From: Psilocybe azurescens | Taxonomy: Eukaryota > Basidiomycota > Agaricomycetes > Agaricales > Agrocybaceae | Assembly (NCBI GenBank): GCA_023853785.1 | Contig: JAJIRX010000600.1 | Coordinates: forward strand, 1-20,847 | Reading direction: 5' to 3' | DNA: 20,847 bases | Part shown: positions 1 to 9,915 of the stretch, in pieces | Position numbering within the stretch: position 1 is the first letter of the stretch | How the letters are laid out: each line of letters begins with the position of its first letter | Program-made: the position numbers and the translations under genes | Notes under the pieces: model-generated | Seen by the model: only the letters and a program-made list of their open reading frames with translations | What the model was told of the DNA's origin: nothing | Database searches by the model: none

Positions 1-732
1 CCATTGAGGCTGAATGGAATAATCAGGAGTATTTCGTACAATACAGAAAAATCCTTCAATCCCCACGGCTTTTAGGCCAGTCAGCTTTGGAGTGACAGAA
101 TAGTGAGTAAAAGAGGTGTGTTTTAAATTTGGTTAGAAGTGTACCAGATATATCATATTCCGTTTGATATTGGCAATGTCTTGAATGCGACCACGAGGTA
201 ATGGACGGCGCAATTTCTTGTTGGAATCCAGATTTTCTTTATATTCACGAACGAGTTCTTCACGTTCCTCGTCTGCAAGAGCATTGTATTCTTCCTTGTA
301 ATCACGTTGGATGTTGAGCATAGACATGACATGTCCGTCTAAAGAGCAATCAATATGGGGTGGGATAGTGTAGACATACGACATACCATCTCGGAGCTCC
401 TGTGACTTCATACTGAGAAATGCACTATGGGGATTGACCTTTTGCGAGTGTTAACCATACGAGCACCGCCATGGAAAAAAATATCAAGGAAATAATGTGG
501 CTTCTTGTTGAACCGCTCTGCAAGTTCATTAGCCTTTGCCATGGTATTGAACCATTCATTAACAGCTTCGTCAACCTCTTGCTGGGTTTTTACGTTCTAT
601 GGCCTTTTCTTTTCGTTGATGTACAGTCAGAGAGGATGCCTTCCCAGTAGTATTGCGGATACGTGCAGTACTGCCAGACTGGACAGTCAATGAGGTTAAG
701 GAGGATGGCATTCGGAACTTGGGTGTAGGCAT
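1..732 (-). CDS. Accessory gene B of KDZ element 1 (5' part; function unknown; frame breaks)
   Basis: I cannot assign a function. The start is the ATG at 732 (MPTPKFRM...). Inferred exons are 732-387, 338-145 and 84 to beyond 1, with introns 386-339 (GTATGT...TTTAG) and 144-85 (GTACAC...AAAG). Conserved stretches are KPHYFLDIFFHGGARMVN, KVNPHSAFLSMKSQELRD, YKEEYNALADEEREELV, LPRGRIQDIANI and VGIEGFFCIVRNTP. Each aligns with gene B of element 2 (13689-12281), and both intron positions are shared. Such proteins recur as uncharacterised neighbours of KDZ transposases in mushroom genomes (from memory, not searched). Frame is lost at 587-591 (T5 on the plus strand) and at 440-443 (T4); one extra base in each run restores it. 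The 3' part lies outside the window. Confidence 0.72.
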
Positions 733-751
733 TTGAAAGGGCACAAAATTG

Positions 752-1056
752 AGTAATATATATTTTCTGTTCTACTGGAGAATGGCCAAATTTTTAACAG
801 AGACCATCCCACACGATGAAAGGAGATGAAGGACATTTTAGCCAAGAGCAGATGTAGAGATCTAACTAGTTATTCATATCCAAAGTAGTCGCTTTAGGAG
901 CAGACTATCAAGTAATATATATTTTCTGTTCTATTGAGATTGGCCAAATTTTTTAACAGAGACCGTCCTACATGATGAAAGGAGATGAAGGATATTTTAG
1001 CCAAGGCCAGACATCGAAATCTAACTAGTTGTTCATATCCAAAGTAGTCGCTTTAG
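752..1056. repeat. Tandem duplication, two 146-bp units (752-897 and 911-1056)
   Basis: The unit begins AGTAATATATATTTTCTGTT and ends AAAGTAGTCGCTTTAG. The two units are separated by 13 bp, giving a period of 159 bp, and differ by a few substitutions and a T-run length. The right-hand unit contains the last codons and stop (1025-1027) of accessory gene C, so the duplication copied the 3' end of that gene into the spacer between genes C and B. Confidence 0.9.
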
Positions 1057-2531
1057 CTAAATTGGCTGCTACATTAACCGGTATGCCCAATTTGGCAAAC
1101 TCGTCCACATACTCCCTGGGGATGCTAAGCGCACAATGGCCAAAATAGCACTGTAGTCAGACTGTAGGCCGTAATTCTCAATTAGTAAATCAAGCGTGGA
1201 CTGAGATGCTTCCTCGCTTTCAGGATCGGCACCATCATCTACCTGCTGAAGCTGTGACAGCAACAATCTTCCCTGAGAGGAGATTCCCGAGAGGAGATTC
1301 CCCGAGAGGTGCGCACATGAGGAGTAGTTGTGAGAGGTGGTCACAAGATTACTTGTGCGAGTGGGAGTTAATGGTGAGGCATGAGATGGATGAATAACAG
1401 GCATCTGACGGGCAGGACTAGATGGAGACTTTGCACTGGAGTGGGACAAATTATGAGCATGAATTCAACAATTCAACAAATTCCACAAACCGGTAATTCT
1501 TGCTAGTTGGGGTTGTATGGCGAACGGTGGTCTGGAAGCGCCGTGAAGGAGTTTGATCCCCTGGACTACCAGGGGCCGCAGCAAAGATGCGAAGCTGGCT
1601 CTCCAAGATGGTAACACTTGACCGTAAGGTTGCAACTTCGTCGGTCAGGGATGAGTTCTCCTCCTGAAGGGTGTGAATAATCTCTTGCAAATTTAAAATT
1701 TCATCCGCTTCGACACTGAAATCGTTGCTGCTGTCGTAAGAGTAGCTTGAAGATGGGATTGAGGAAGGAGAGGCGGCACCGGCTGTCGGTATAGTTGTAG
1801 GCTGACCGAGGAACTTGTAGTAAGACAATTGAGTTCTGGTTCGGGAAAAGAAGTCATCGGCTGATTGGCTTGCGCGTAGCCAGGCTGGGTCAGTCTATAT
1901 CCGAAAGAAACTTGAGCACGGCGTGGCCAGTCTCTCGCAGTCTTGAGGGCTATAGTTTCGATAAAAAGTTGGACGAGCCCCATAATTGGCTCACGAAGCT
2001 GCGGGTTATGATCCACGAAGGCTGGGGGCAGATAGACATGGGCTTTGAGGAATTCCGGTCGAAGAGGAGCACCAGGTACTGTGGTTCCCGTACAGTGTAG
2101 GATCATGGTGGTACCTCCAAGAGCGGTCCCACAACGTGGCCTATCAGCACATTAGTAAATGGAACATCTGAGAAAGATTGTAAACGTACCATGTCAAACG
2201 TGAGGTCCTGAACACGTTGAAGCAATTCCTTCCGTTCCAGACGCGATACACTTGTGTCCTTCGTATCTTTCTGAAGGGCCTCCGCCAACGCATGGAAGCT
2301 CTGGGGGTCGTGGTGGTGGTTCCCGTCCTTATGCATGCCAGCAGCAAACCATGCTAAGTCTGCTGCATCGAATCGGGCGCGATTTGCCTCATAAAAATTC
2401 GGAAGGCGTGGAAATGTGCCCTGGTGAAGACGGAGATTGTACAGGCCAATGGGATTGAACTTAAGATGGGTCCAAGCAATGCGAGTACGATCCCCATTGT
2501 GAGGAACGTGAAGGATGGAGGAGCTGTGCAT
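1025..2531 (-). CDS. Accessory gene C of KDZ element 1 (function unknown; frame breaks)
   Basis: Start is the ATG at 2531 (MHSSSILHVPHNG), which resembles the start of the element 2 copy (MLCSSSLATMSV). Exon 1 (2531-2190) holds ARFDAADLAWFAAG and RKELLQRVQDLTFDM. A 49-nt intron (2189-2141, GTACGT...TTACTAAT...ATAG) follows. Exon 2 encodes GGTTMILHCTGTTVPGAP and AHVYLPP, then a low-complexity Ser/Thr/Pro stretch, a likely coiled coil (EADEILNLQEIIHTLQEENS, about 1720-1600), and a tail YVDEFAKLGIPVNVAANL ending in TAG at 1025-1027. Frame changes occur near 2120 (TT where the other copy has TTTT), near 1830-1700 and near 1110. The paired motifs and the coiled coil are shared with 15414-14000. 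No enzyme fold is recognisable to me; a structural or DNA-binding partner of the transposase is only a guess. Confidence 0.7.
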
Positions 2532-3584
2532 GCACGAGTTAAGGTGGGTAACAGAGCAATGTGGGTGGTTTCATTAGCGAGGTAAAGAGGTGAACGAACT
2601 TATACAAGCTCACCAGTACGGGGCTATTCCCAGCCATCTTGGAAGTGACTTCTCAACATTGTAGTGGCGGGAAAAGACAAGAACTTCGCATCGGCAAGAT
2701 TAAATACCAAATGTGGTAAAAACGTAAGCAATGACGTCTGAATTCAAGTGTTTGAGCTCATCGTCTGCAACAATGAGCTTGTTAGTATCGCTGTTTCTGC
2801 ACTCCTCCCCAGTTATTTTTAATATCGTGTACAAGTGACACTAATGACACTAAATACATTTAAAAGGTGCTCAAATACATGAAATTAAGCTCTTAGCATG
2901 CAGATATGTTCATGTAGATCCGGTCATAGAAAACTACCGGATACTCTTCACAAGAATCGATATATAGCCTATCTAAAACTTGATTCACATACCTTGGGAT
3001 ATATTTGACTACATTCAAAGACCCTGGAAGTCTCTGGGCAGCGTGAGGGTGCCAGATTTCCGGTGCCAGAGGACGTGCTTCTTAAATGAGAAATTCAAGC
3101 CCTACTTTCTTTTCTTCTCAGTAGACAATCACCAAAGCGTCCCGAAAGGTGGTAAGCTATTGAAAACAAATGCAAAAAGAATTGAGAAAATCGAGTAATT
3201 TTGCAAGTCAGGACATTAAAATTACTTTGTAAACGTGAGATTTGAGGACATCATTCAAACAAACGAACACAACCTACCTTTTGACACTTTGGAACCTCCC
3301 CATTTCCGCGTTTACTCATTTTTTGTAATTCTTTTGTATCGAATTCTGTGTATCTCTTGCTACTTTTCTGCGGTATCATAAGATTTTTATTCCAGTCAAA
3401 AATGGTGTAATAGGCATTTCTTATCACACAGACGCTTTTTCTGTGGTATCATAAGATTTTTATTCCAGTCAAAAATGGTGTAATAGGCATTTCTTATCAC
3501 ACAGACGCTTTCCGCAACCAAAGGAAAGGTAGGATGTAAAGCAAATGAGGCATTAAAGGATTATCTACATTTACATCCACAACA
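2532..3584. other. Spacer between transposase and gene C of element 1
   Basis: AT-rich DNA of about 1.05 kb without a convincing gene. It should contain the 3' end of the transposase transcript and the promoter of gene C, but no specific signal is clear. A direct doublet TGACACTAATGACACTAA sits near 2836-2853, and a 73-bp tandem duplication lies at 3364-3509. Element 2 has a spacer of similar size (1.19 kb) at the same place, with no obvious sequence similarity. Confidence 0.6.
3364..3509. repeat. Tandem duplication, two 73-bp units
   Basis: Units 3364-3436 and 3437-3509 both read TTTTCTG(C/T)GGTATCATAA and end in CACACAGACGCT. They are directly adjacent and differ at a single position that I can see (CGG versus TGG), so the duplication looks young. 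It lies in the spacer downstream of the transposase stop codon at 3585. Confidence 0.93.
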
Positions 3585-6500
3585 CTAAGAACTATCAGAA
3601 GTACTAATACGTTCTAATAGCTCGACGATTGTGTCCGTACCAACTCCCAGTTCCCGAGGAACTTCGTCTTCATCATCACTGCCAGCTTCCTGACCTAAGC
3701 TATCTGTGTCCTGCATGATCTTCCTGTCACAAAGTCTGGCGTCCTCCAGTAAGACAAACCAGGTAGGGTTGGGAATGTTAGTCCTGAGTCTTGTACTCAC
3801 AGCCAGCGTGACCCAATTGAGAGTGTGCCTGTGAACCCCATTAACTTGCTGGTCTGCACGAGCTTCTGTACAATCTTCTCATGAATACGATTCAAATATT
3901 GCCACTCCATCGAGAGACAATGGCCAAGAGATGGATCTTGTACCACTTTCACCTGAATCGCACGGTAGTAGTCAACATGACTATCAAACATGAACGTTAG
4001 CAGGCGCGTTATTTCAACGTTGAGCCGTACGATCTCCTCTTTGGCACGTTTAATACCAAAATAATACTTGATAGCATCGCGACAGAGATAGCTCTGTCCA
4101 AGGGAGCAAACGGATATCAGTGCGTGTATCACGAAGAAGGTCAAAATCTGCAACAGTCGCTGCATTGAGCACGTTGCTCCATGAGAGTTGGGGCCGAGGA
4201 GGAATTAATCGAGCGGCAGCTTCATTGTATTGACGCAGAGCCGTTTTGATAGCTTCGAACGTGTTTTCAAGGCCTTACTGATCTTCTCTTGTAGCTTATA
4301 ACCTGTAAAACTGTGAGGTTTATGTCATAGTATGAGAAGGTGTTACGAACCAACACCATTCATCCCTAGTTTTGTAAGTTCAAAGAGACGTTGAACGACA
4401 AGTCGTTCAAGGTGGTCGATAGCGCGTCGGTAAGCACGTTCCACCAGCAGCTTTTGAGCTTCTTTATATGCCGTAGAATCAGGCAGCCAGCGAGTGTCAA
4501 TCCCATGCTCTTCCTCGTAACGGGTCAACTGTTCCTCCTGGAGTTGGTAGCGCGTGAATGTTGTCCGATAACGAGTACGAACGGCCTGGATTTCTTTTTC
4601 TGGTAGCCATTATTGATGATGTTGTAGTCGAGTTTCTTATGCTCGTCAGCAGCCTGATCAGATTCCTGCCTGTAGAACTCGATAAGCATAAACGAAAATA
4701 AAATTGATGAAACAACACCACTTACTTAGATTCCTTGGTTTTCGTAAGAATCTCCAGATAATCCACGGCCTTCTGAACAGTCTCTGGTTCCGATTTCAGT
4801 GACTTTGGATGGTCACGTTCAGCTTGAAGGTAGGCTTCATAATCGGCTTCATTTGTCTTCAATTTTGCAGAGAGGGCCGCAAGCTGCGGCGTGTCACTTG
4901 CGATCCTGTCAAGTGCCTGGCGATAGTTCTGGAAGATAAAATTGCCTGAAGGGAATAAGATTGAGAAGAACATTGATTATAGAAGTAACATACCCGATGC
5001 TGCATGCTTATCCTGGTCATGAAATGCGTGTTCATCGATATGCTGATGGCGATGGTAAGGAGAGGCTAGGCGGGTAACTGACGCGAGCTCATTTGACTTG
5101 CAGAATGTCCGCTCACATTCCTCGAAATCCTCGAGGCCGACACCTTCAGTGTACATCGGATGCCAGTGAAGTTGGCACCCACGATTGTGCGCATGGCCGT
5201 GAAACGAGGGCACAACTCCATGGAGTTTCAACGCAACCTTTTCTTGCCAAGAATGCTGCGTGAGAGGGTCTTGACAAAGGCGCACATGATATCATAGCCG
5301 AGACAGATATCGGAGCCATATGTATCCATGAGGCGTTCAACAATTGCCAGCGGATATTTCATGCTGTAAGTGAAATAAGCATAGAGTCAGTAAAGGAGAT
5401 AGATGAATAACGCACAGTTCGCCGCTCCGAATCATGTCACAGACGACAAGGACATGGCCATGTCGACAAACAGCCAAGAAGATTCCAGCAATAGCAAAAA
5501 GAGCGAACATTTTCTTTCTAGCTTCCGGGCCTGCATTTCGCCATCGTTCCACACATGTATTGACGCACTGCGCCAGCTCATCAATCTCGCTGATGTTCAG
5601 CCACGCCACGTCGTCGTCGGTGTCAGGGAGAGGCTCGCAGGTGTCAGCAGTCTCACCAGTAGACGTTGATGTGGAGGCAAATGCATCAGGCAATGACAGG
5701 TTCTGTGATAACTGCGGCTGAGAGGCAGTTTCCAGGATAGATGGGGCATCCTACCATGAAACTGTTAACGAAGTCATGATGTTGACAATCCAACACACCT
5801 TTTGTGGACCTCATCCTTGAAGAGATCAACATGTTCCGGGTTAATCCATCATAGCGACTCCGTGGTTCGGTTATCGTGTCGCACCTTTCCTGAACGAAAA
5901 GTACTGTTGACAAGCTTCAGTGAGTTGTTGCCATCCATGGCCGCCAGGAAGCTGTACTTAAGCGGCGGTTCATCCTCCGTCTTGTACAGGCATGGTGCAC
6001 ATATGTTGAGTTGTTCCCAGTCATGTCCACGAATGAGAGCATCTTGGGTCCGTCGATGAATACTCCTTTTGATCTCAAGGAAAGCGTCATACGCTGAGCT
6101 CAGTTGATCAGCTAGGTGGGGAGACGTGGTTGCTGAGAGATACTGTCAGAAAAGTCGGACATAACAATGGTAGAACTTACGTGATGAATGTGGCACAGTG
6201 CTCATGAAAAGCATCAAGGCTGAACCGAGGACAGACACGTCGGAGCTGTCGATAGATCTCAAGGAGATCTATAGCGATTGCGAAGAACGGCTTGTCAGGG
6301 GAGGCACCGAGATATCCGTGACGAACTAGAGACTTCGTTGGTGTAGGAAACGTCATCGACATGGTTGAAGGTACGGGGTCCAAAATCTGTTCAAAGGGAT
6401 GGTTGTAGAACGAGACAGAAATTATCGGCAGAAACTTACATGAAAACAATATGACTTCAAGACTCCAAGAAGCTTCCGATTCAACTATAAGCGGGGCACC

Positions 6501-7084
6501 AAGTCGTTTCCAATCTAAAAACTGTGAGGCAAGTAGGTTGGTTTGACGTTTCCAGGCGTCTACTCTTCTTTGTACACGGTCGTGACGTGTTCTGGAATCA
6601 AATCGCTTGCTGAGGCGATAATAAGCACAGAACTTCGCAAAGAAAAGAGCACTTACGAACGTCATGCCTTCCATAATCTCTTGCAGGACCGTCTCCCTCC
6701 TGCATGACTTCGGAAGAAGCCTTCCCTCTCCAGGCGGTGGTCTGTGCAAAGCCACCTCCTCGTCTTCCCAATCTTCATCTGTGTCGTCAGGGGTACATGA
6801 AAACGTCATGACTGTCATCATCCGTCTGGGTGTTGAGTAAATCTGGAAAGAGTAGCCGCTGCCGTTCTGTAAAACTAAGGACTAAATCAGTGAATGGTTA
6901 TAGATCGAGAAGAGCTTGGTTACTGTGAACGTACTAGACAATTCAAAGATGTGTTTTTCCCTTTCTTTTTCAATTTCATGCCGGTTCCGATTGGCCTTCG
7001 TGGTCTTGGTCTTGTTCTGTTGATGAAGGCGTGAGCCGTGGAGGTAATGCTGACACCTTTTGAGAGTCCAGGTGCTTTGGGCAT
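3585..7084 (-). pseudogene. KDZ transposase with CxC1-like cysteine cluster, element 1 (interrupted)
   Basis: KDZ transposases are predicted RNase H-fold DNA transposases of fungi and some other eukaryotes. Start ATG 7084 (MPKAPGLSKGVSI), stop TAG 3585-3587. In order: a basic N-terminus; the acidic stretch DEDWEDEE and PPPGE near 6780-6710; RHGYLGASPDKPF and LLEIYRQLRRVCPRFSLDAF (about 6325-6200); ICAPCLY (6003-5983), a CxxC typical of the CxC1 cluster; MDGNNSLKLV (about 5938-5909); DDVAWLNISEIDEL; VCRHGHVLVVCDMIRSGEL (about 5475-5415); GYDIMCAF; FHGHAHNRGCQ (about 5205-5173); GVGLEDFEECER; SGNFIFQNYRQAL; ERLVVQRLFELTKLGMNGVG (about 4405-4343); YYFGIKRAKEE; and an acidic tail DEDEVPREL. There are about ten short introns. 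Breaks: TGA at 5849-5851 where the family has Arg before Trp (TES-L-stop-WIN), and frame shifts near 6720, 5240, 4090 and 3800. Confidence 0.92.
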
Positions 7085-7165
7085 AGTGGATAGAAAGCGA
7101 GAGCGCTGAGAGAGAACACAGGGAACGACTTTGGGGAAAGAAAGAAAGGAATGGGAAACAGGTCG
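7085..7165 (-). promoter_or_regulatory. Pyrimidine-rich leader upstream of transposase 1
   Basis: Read on the minus strand, the 80 nt before the ATG at 7084 are rich in C and T (TTCCTTTCTTTCTTTCCCC, then TCTCTCTCAGCGCTCTCGCT). CT-rich stretches just before the start codon are common in fungal promoters and 5' leaders. No TATA box stands out. This supports the choice of 7084 as the start. Confidence 0.4.
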
Positions 7166-7659
7166 GTTAACATCCCAAAGGAGAACCGTCGATCAAGGAG
7201 GCACATCTAAAGGTGTTCCAATCAGTGATGCGTATCTCAGTGTTAGTGTGAGAGATCACGGACCTATAGCGGAGCCTTTATCACCAGATATGAGCGCCGG
7301 AAGGCCCCTAAAATGGGAAGAGTACAGCGAGGCATTGGCGGCGCCAGGTGTGTCTGGTGGCCTCCTTAGTCATGGGTGAAGCAAAGCAGCCAAAAAGCTA
7401 TTACCTGCAGATTGTGAGGGCCATTTATGGAATAAGGGGTCGAGAGCGGTATTCTATAGTAATATTAGCTAGGTTAACCGTTGTTTACAGTCAAGAAATA
7501 CCTATGAGATGTTAAGCGACCAAGTAGTGTTGAGGCAAGGGCGGAAGCTGTCTGGGCAGCCGCAAGAACAAGTCTGTCAGGGTAAGGGACGGTAGACAGG
7601 GTGAGGAAATCAGGGTAGCGACAAGGCGCACTGAAGATGGCGCAGCAGAAGGGACAGGC
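7166..7659. other. Gene-free stretch between element 1 and the minisatellite
   Basis: I see no convincing gene, RNA gene or repeat here. An open frame at 7131-7379 on the plus strand lacks any recognisable motif and overlaps the leader of the transposase. The outer terminus of element 1 may be here, but no sequence resembling the element 2 terminus (TTGACAGGAAACGGTCAC) was found. Confidence 0.5.
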
Positions 7660-8305
7660 GGAGGCGGAAGGGCAGCAACGGGGCGGTAGCAGTGGGACGG
7701 TAGCAGGAGGGCCCTGAAGGTGGTGCAGCGGAAGGGCAGGGCGGGGGCGGGAGGAGGGCAGCAGCGGGAGGGCAGCGGAGGGAGGGCAGCGAGAGGGCAG
7801 CGGAGGGAGGGCAGCGAGAGGGCAGCGAGAGGGCAGCGGCGGGTGGGCAGCGAGGGCAACGTCGGGATGGCAACAGCGGGATGGCAACGGGAGGGCAGCA
7901 GCGGGAGGGCAGCGAGAGGGCAGCGAAGGGAGGGCAGCGAGAGGGCAGCGGCGGGTGGGCAGCGAGAGGGCAGCGGCGGGTGGGCAGCGAGGGCAATGGC
8001 GGGATGGCAACAGCGGGATGGCAACGGGAGGGCAGCGGCGGGAGGGCAGCGAGAGGGTAGCGGAGGGAGGGCAGCGAGAGGGTAGCGGAGGGAGGGTAGC
8101 GGGAGGGCAGCAGTGGGTGGGCAGCGAGGGCAACGGCGGGATGGCAACGGTAGGGCAGCGGCGGGAGGGCAGCAAGAGGGTAGCGGAGAGAGGGCAGCGA
8201 GAGGGCAGCGGAGGGAGGGCAGCGGGAGGGCAGCGGCGGGTGGGCAGCGAGGGCAACAGCGGGATGGCAACAGCGGGATGGCAACGGGAGGGCAGCGTGG
8301 ACGGC
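7660..8305. repeat. G-rich minisatellite with nested higher-order repeat
   Basis: The plus strand is an array of short units of the GGGAGGGCAGCG / GAGAGGGCAGCG / GGGATGGCAACA type, about 9-15 bp each. A longer unit is superimposed: GGGTGGGCAGCGAGGGCAA begins at 7841, 7978, 8115 and 8238, giving spacings of 137, 137 and 123 bp. The first part (7660-7780) is more degenerate. Long frames stay open on both strands because the unit lacks stop codons. The predicted peptides are pure repeats (Pro/Leu/Ser/Arg/Cys on minus, Gly/Arg/Gln on plus), so I do not call a gene. Confidence 0.93.
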
Positions 8306-8779
8306 GAGGTGTGACAAGGGAACAACGGCTGTGCAGTTTGCGGAAACAGCCGTAGTGGCTAGGAGGCGTGGTGTCAACTATACAGGCCTCGGGAACAGCC
8401 GCCAGGTCTGCGATGCCGGGACCGATGCCGGGACTAGTTTTGAAGTAGCCGGATGTTCGATATCTTCAATGGAGTCCAGAGGTATTGAACAAATTGCTGG
8501 AGGGTAAGAGAAATGAAAGGTTTCATTGTAAATTAACCGGCGGATACCGATCCGGTCGTGCCTGATAAGTATCGGGGTAGTGTGGGACCCTTAGGTGACT
8601 CGAACGATGTATGCATTCAACATTCATACATAATGAGGCTTACCCTTTTGCCTGCTATCCCACTGCGGCTGTCATCCGTACTACCATGAGAGCGAGAGCT
8701 GACGAAGTTCGAACTGGTAGATAATCACAAGCACCTCTTCGTACAGACTCGCCGATTTTGAAATTTCCCGCCATAGTTA

Positions 8780-8793
8780 CATACACGTGTATG
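8780..8793. promoter_or_regulatory. 14-bp perfect palindrome containing CACGTG
   Basis: CATACACGTGTATG equals its own reverse complement and centres on CACGTG, the E-box/G-box core bound by bHLH factors such as Cbf1 and Pho4 in fungi. No gene starts nearby, so a regulatory role is speculative. Confidence 0.25.
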
Positions 8794-8988
8794 AGTTTCT
8801 GTGCGTTAGTTTAGAATCTAGATCGATTCTCGGTCTGGAGCGGGCCTCCTGGTACAGGGGCACAGGTTTATTTATCCTGGCAGGCGTGGGCGGGCGGGGG
8901 CAGGCAAAACTGCGGCATGCTAACTACGACTGAGGAATCATGGCTATACCTCCAAAGGGCTTTTAAGTGCACCACTACTGGGAACAGA

Positions 8989-9133
8989 GCCCGGCATTAG
9001 AGCCCTGATCGACTTCCTAAATGCATCAGGCGCTTTCTCTCGGACTGGTCAAGACCTGCGCAAACCTGAACCCCAACATGTGACGATGAACCTGTACCCG
9101 ACTCCGAAGATGATGAGTCAGACGGAGATCTGT
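8989..9133 (+). pseudogene. Possible coding remnant, unidentified
   Basis: One plus frame reads EPGIRALIDFLNASGAFSR followed by TGQDLRKPEP. A second frame just downstream reads CDDEPVPDSEDDESDGDL and then stops (TAA about 9133-9135). The combination of a hydrophobic helix-like segment and an acidic tail looks like the C-terminus of a protein joined across one frame shift. I do not recognise the family, and chance is possible. Confidence 0.25.
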
Positions 9134-9822
9134 AATGAACCATAAACCCTCCAGATGTTTAGCCCCATGTCGAACCCCACTTCTCCCCTCCTTTTCTTCT
9201 TTACTTTACTTTATACCCTTCATCGTGTACCATAGTTCTTCATATATCATTTACCTGCACCATAGTATTTTTACCTTCATTTCTTTATATTCACGCACCA
9301 CGTACAGGTGCCTCTGACGCCCTCGGCTTGCTTAAAGCCATACTCTGACATTGCCCTTCACATACTCATGTTCACTAAGATACACATCTTCGCCACACTC
9401 GGAGAGCTGAGCCTTGGTAGATACTCTAGCGTAGGGCAGTGCATCCTTGCACCCGTGTGTCTTTGCGCTTCGACCGCCTCTTACACGTTAATAAACTGAT
9501 TCAAAAATAAAATAAATGCACCACTACACCATATATGGAGACCCGAATAAGCACGCCGTCCGCCGGGTGAATGATAATGGTAGTATCGCCATCGTGAGCC
9601 AGCCAGTCAATGTCATCGAGTTGAGTTACTCAACGGTGGAGAGCTGAGTGCGTATGTGTGCACTAGCAGAGATAATGATAGCGATAGAATGCATATATAC
9701 AGGCCATCTAACGGCGATCAACAATAAATATATTTTGTCGTGTCTCCTCTCCTCTCCTCGCTGTAATCATAATCATGTATCACGGTGTACCCTCCTCTCC
9801 TCATCGTTAACAAGAACAAATC

Positions 9823-9915
9823 ACCGCGCCCCAACGTCAACATTACCGCACCCCAGCACCAGCATCACCTCGCCCCAACACCAACATCACCGCGCCCCCA
9901 CACCAACACCAACTC
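9823..9915. repeat. Short C-rich tandem repeat at the 3' end of the Gdt1 relic
   Basis: Degenerate units of about 24-27 bp of the type CATCACCGCGCCCCAACACC are repeated three to four times. On the minus strand the repeat encodes the Gly/Val-rich tail (GGVGVGVGAR) and the TGA stop (9887-9889) of the Gdt1-like gene, then runs on into its 3' flank. Confidence 0.6.

Larger units (their letters stand above)
1..7170 (-). mobile_element. KDZ DNA transposon, element 1 (partial, left side outside window)
   Basis: A KDZ transposase gene (7084-3585) is followed on the same strand by accessory genes C (2531-1025) and B (732 to beyond 1). The same trio in the same order lies inside the fully bounded element at 11344-20847, which is why I treat this stretch as a second element. 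Gene B is cut by the window start, so the left terminus is missing. No terminal repeat resembling that of element 2 was found to the right of the transposase start, so the right limit given here is only the pyrimidine-rich leader of the transposase and is a guess. A nonsense codon and several frame breaks in the transposase suggest that this copy is not autonomous. Confidence 0.75.
8306..9886. other. Gene-poor stretch between minisatellite and Gdt1 relic
   Basis: No complete gene is visible. It holds a GC-rich patch (8878-8906, GTGGGCGGGCGGGGGCAGG), a pyrimidine-rich stretch (9170-9300), a possible coding remnant at 8989-9133 and a palindrome at 8780-8793. Open frames at 9135-9317, 9308-9499 and 9648-9998 are short, lack family motifs and have low-complexity composition. 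Confidence 0.55.

Noticed and set aside
2980..3198. 72-codon plus-strand frame in the element 1 spacer
   Set aside because: Short, no recognisable motif, AT-rich spacer, and no counterpart in element 2.
7131..7379. 82-codon plus-strand frame after transposase 1
   Set aside because: It begins in the transposase leader on the opposite strand and shows no family features; kept only as a note.
7660..8305. CRISPR-like array
   Set aside because: Units are directly adjacent with no unique spacers, and the window is eukaryotic.
7474..8377. Long open frames on both strands over the minisatellite (up to 283 codons)
   Set aside because: They stay open in all three frames of the minus strand and in plus frames because the repeat unit has no stop codons. 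The peptides are pure repeats without a start context or domain.
8607..8631. Short hairpin ATGTATG-11 nt-CATACAT
   Set aside because: Seven-base arms in AT-rich DNA are expected by chance in a window of this size; no terminator or transposon context.
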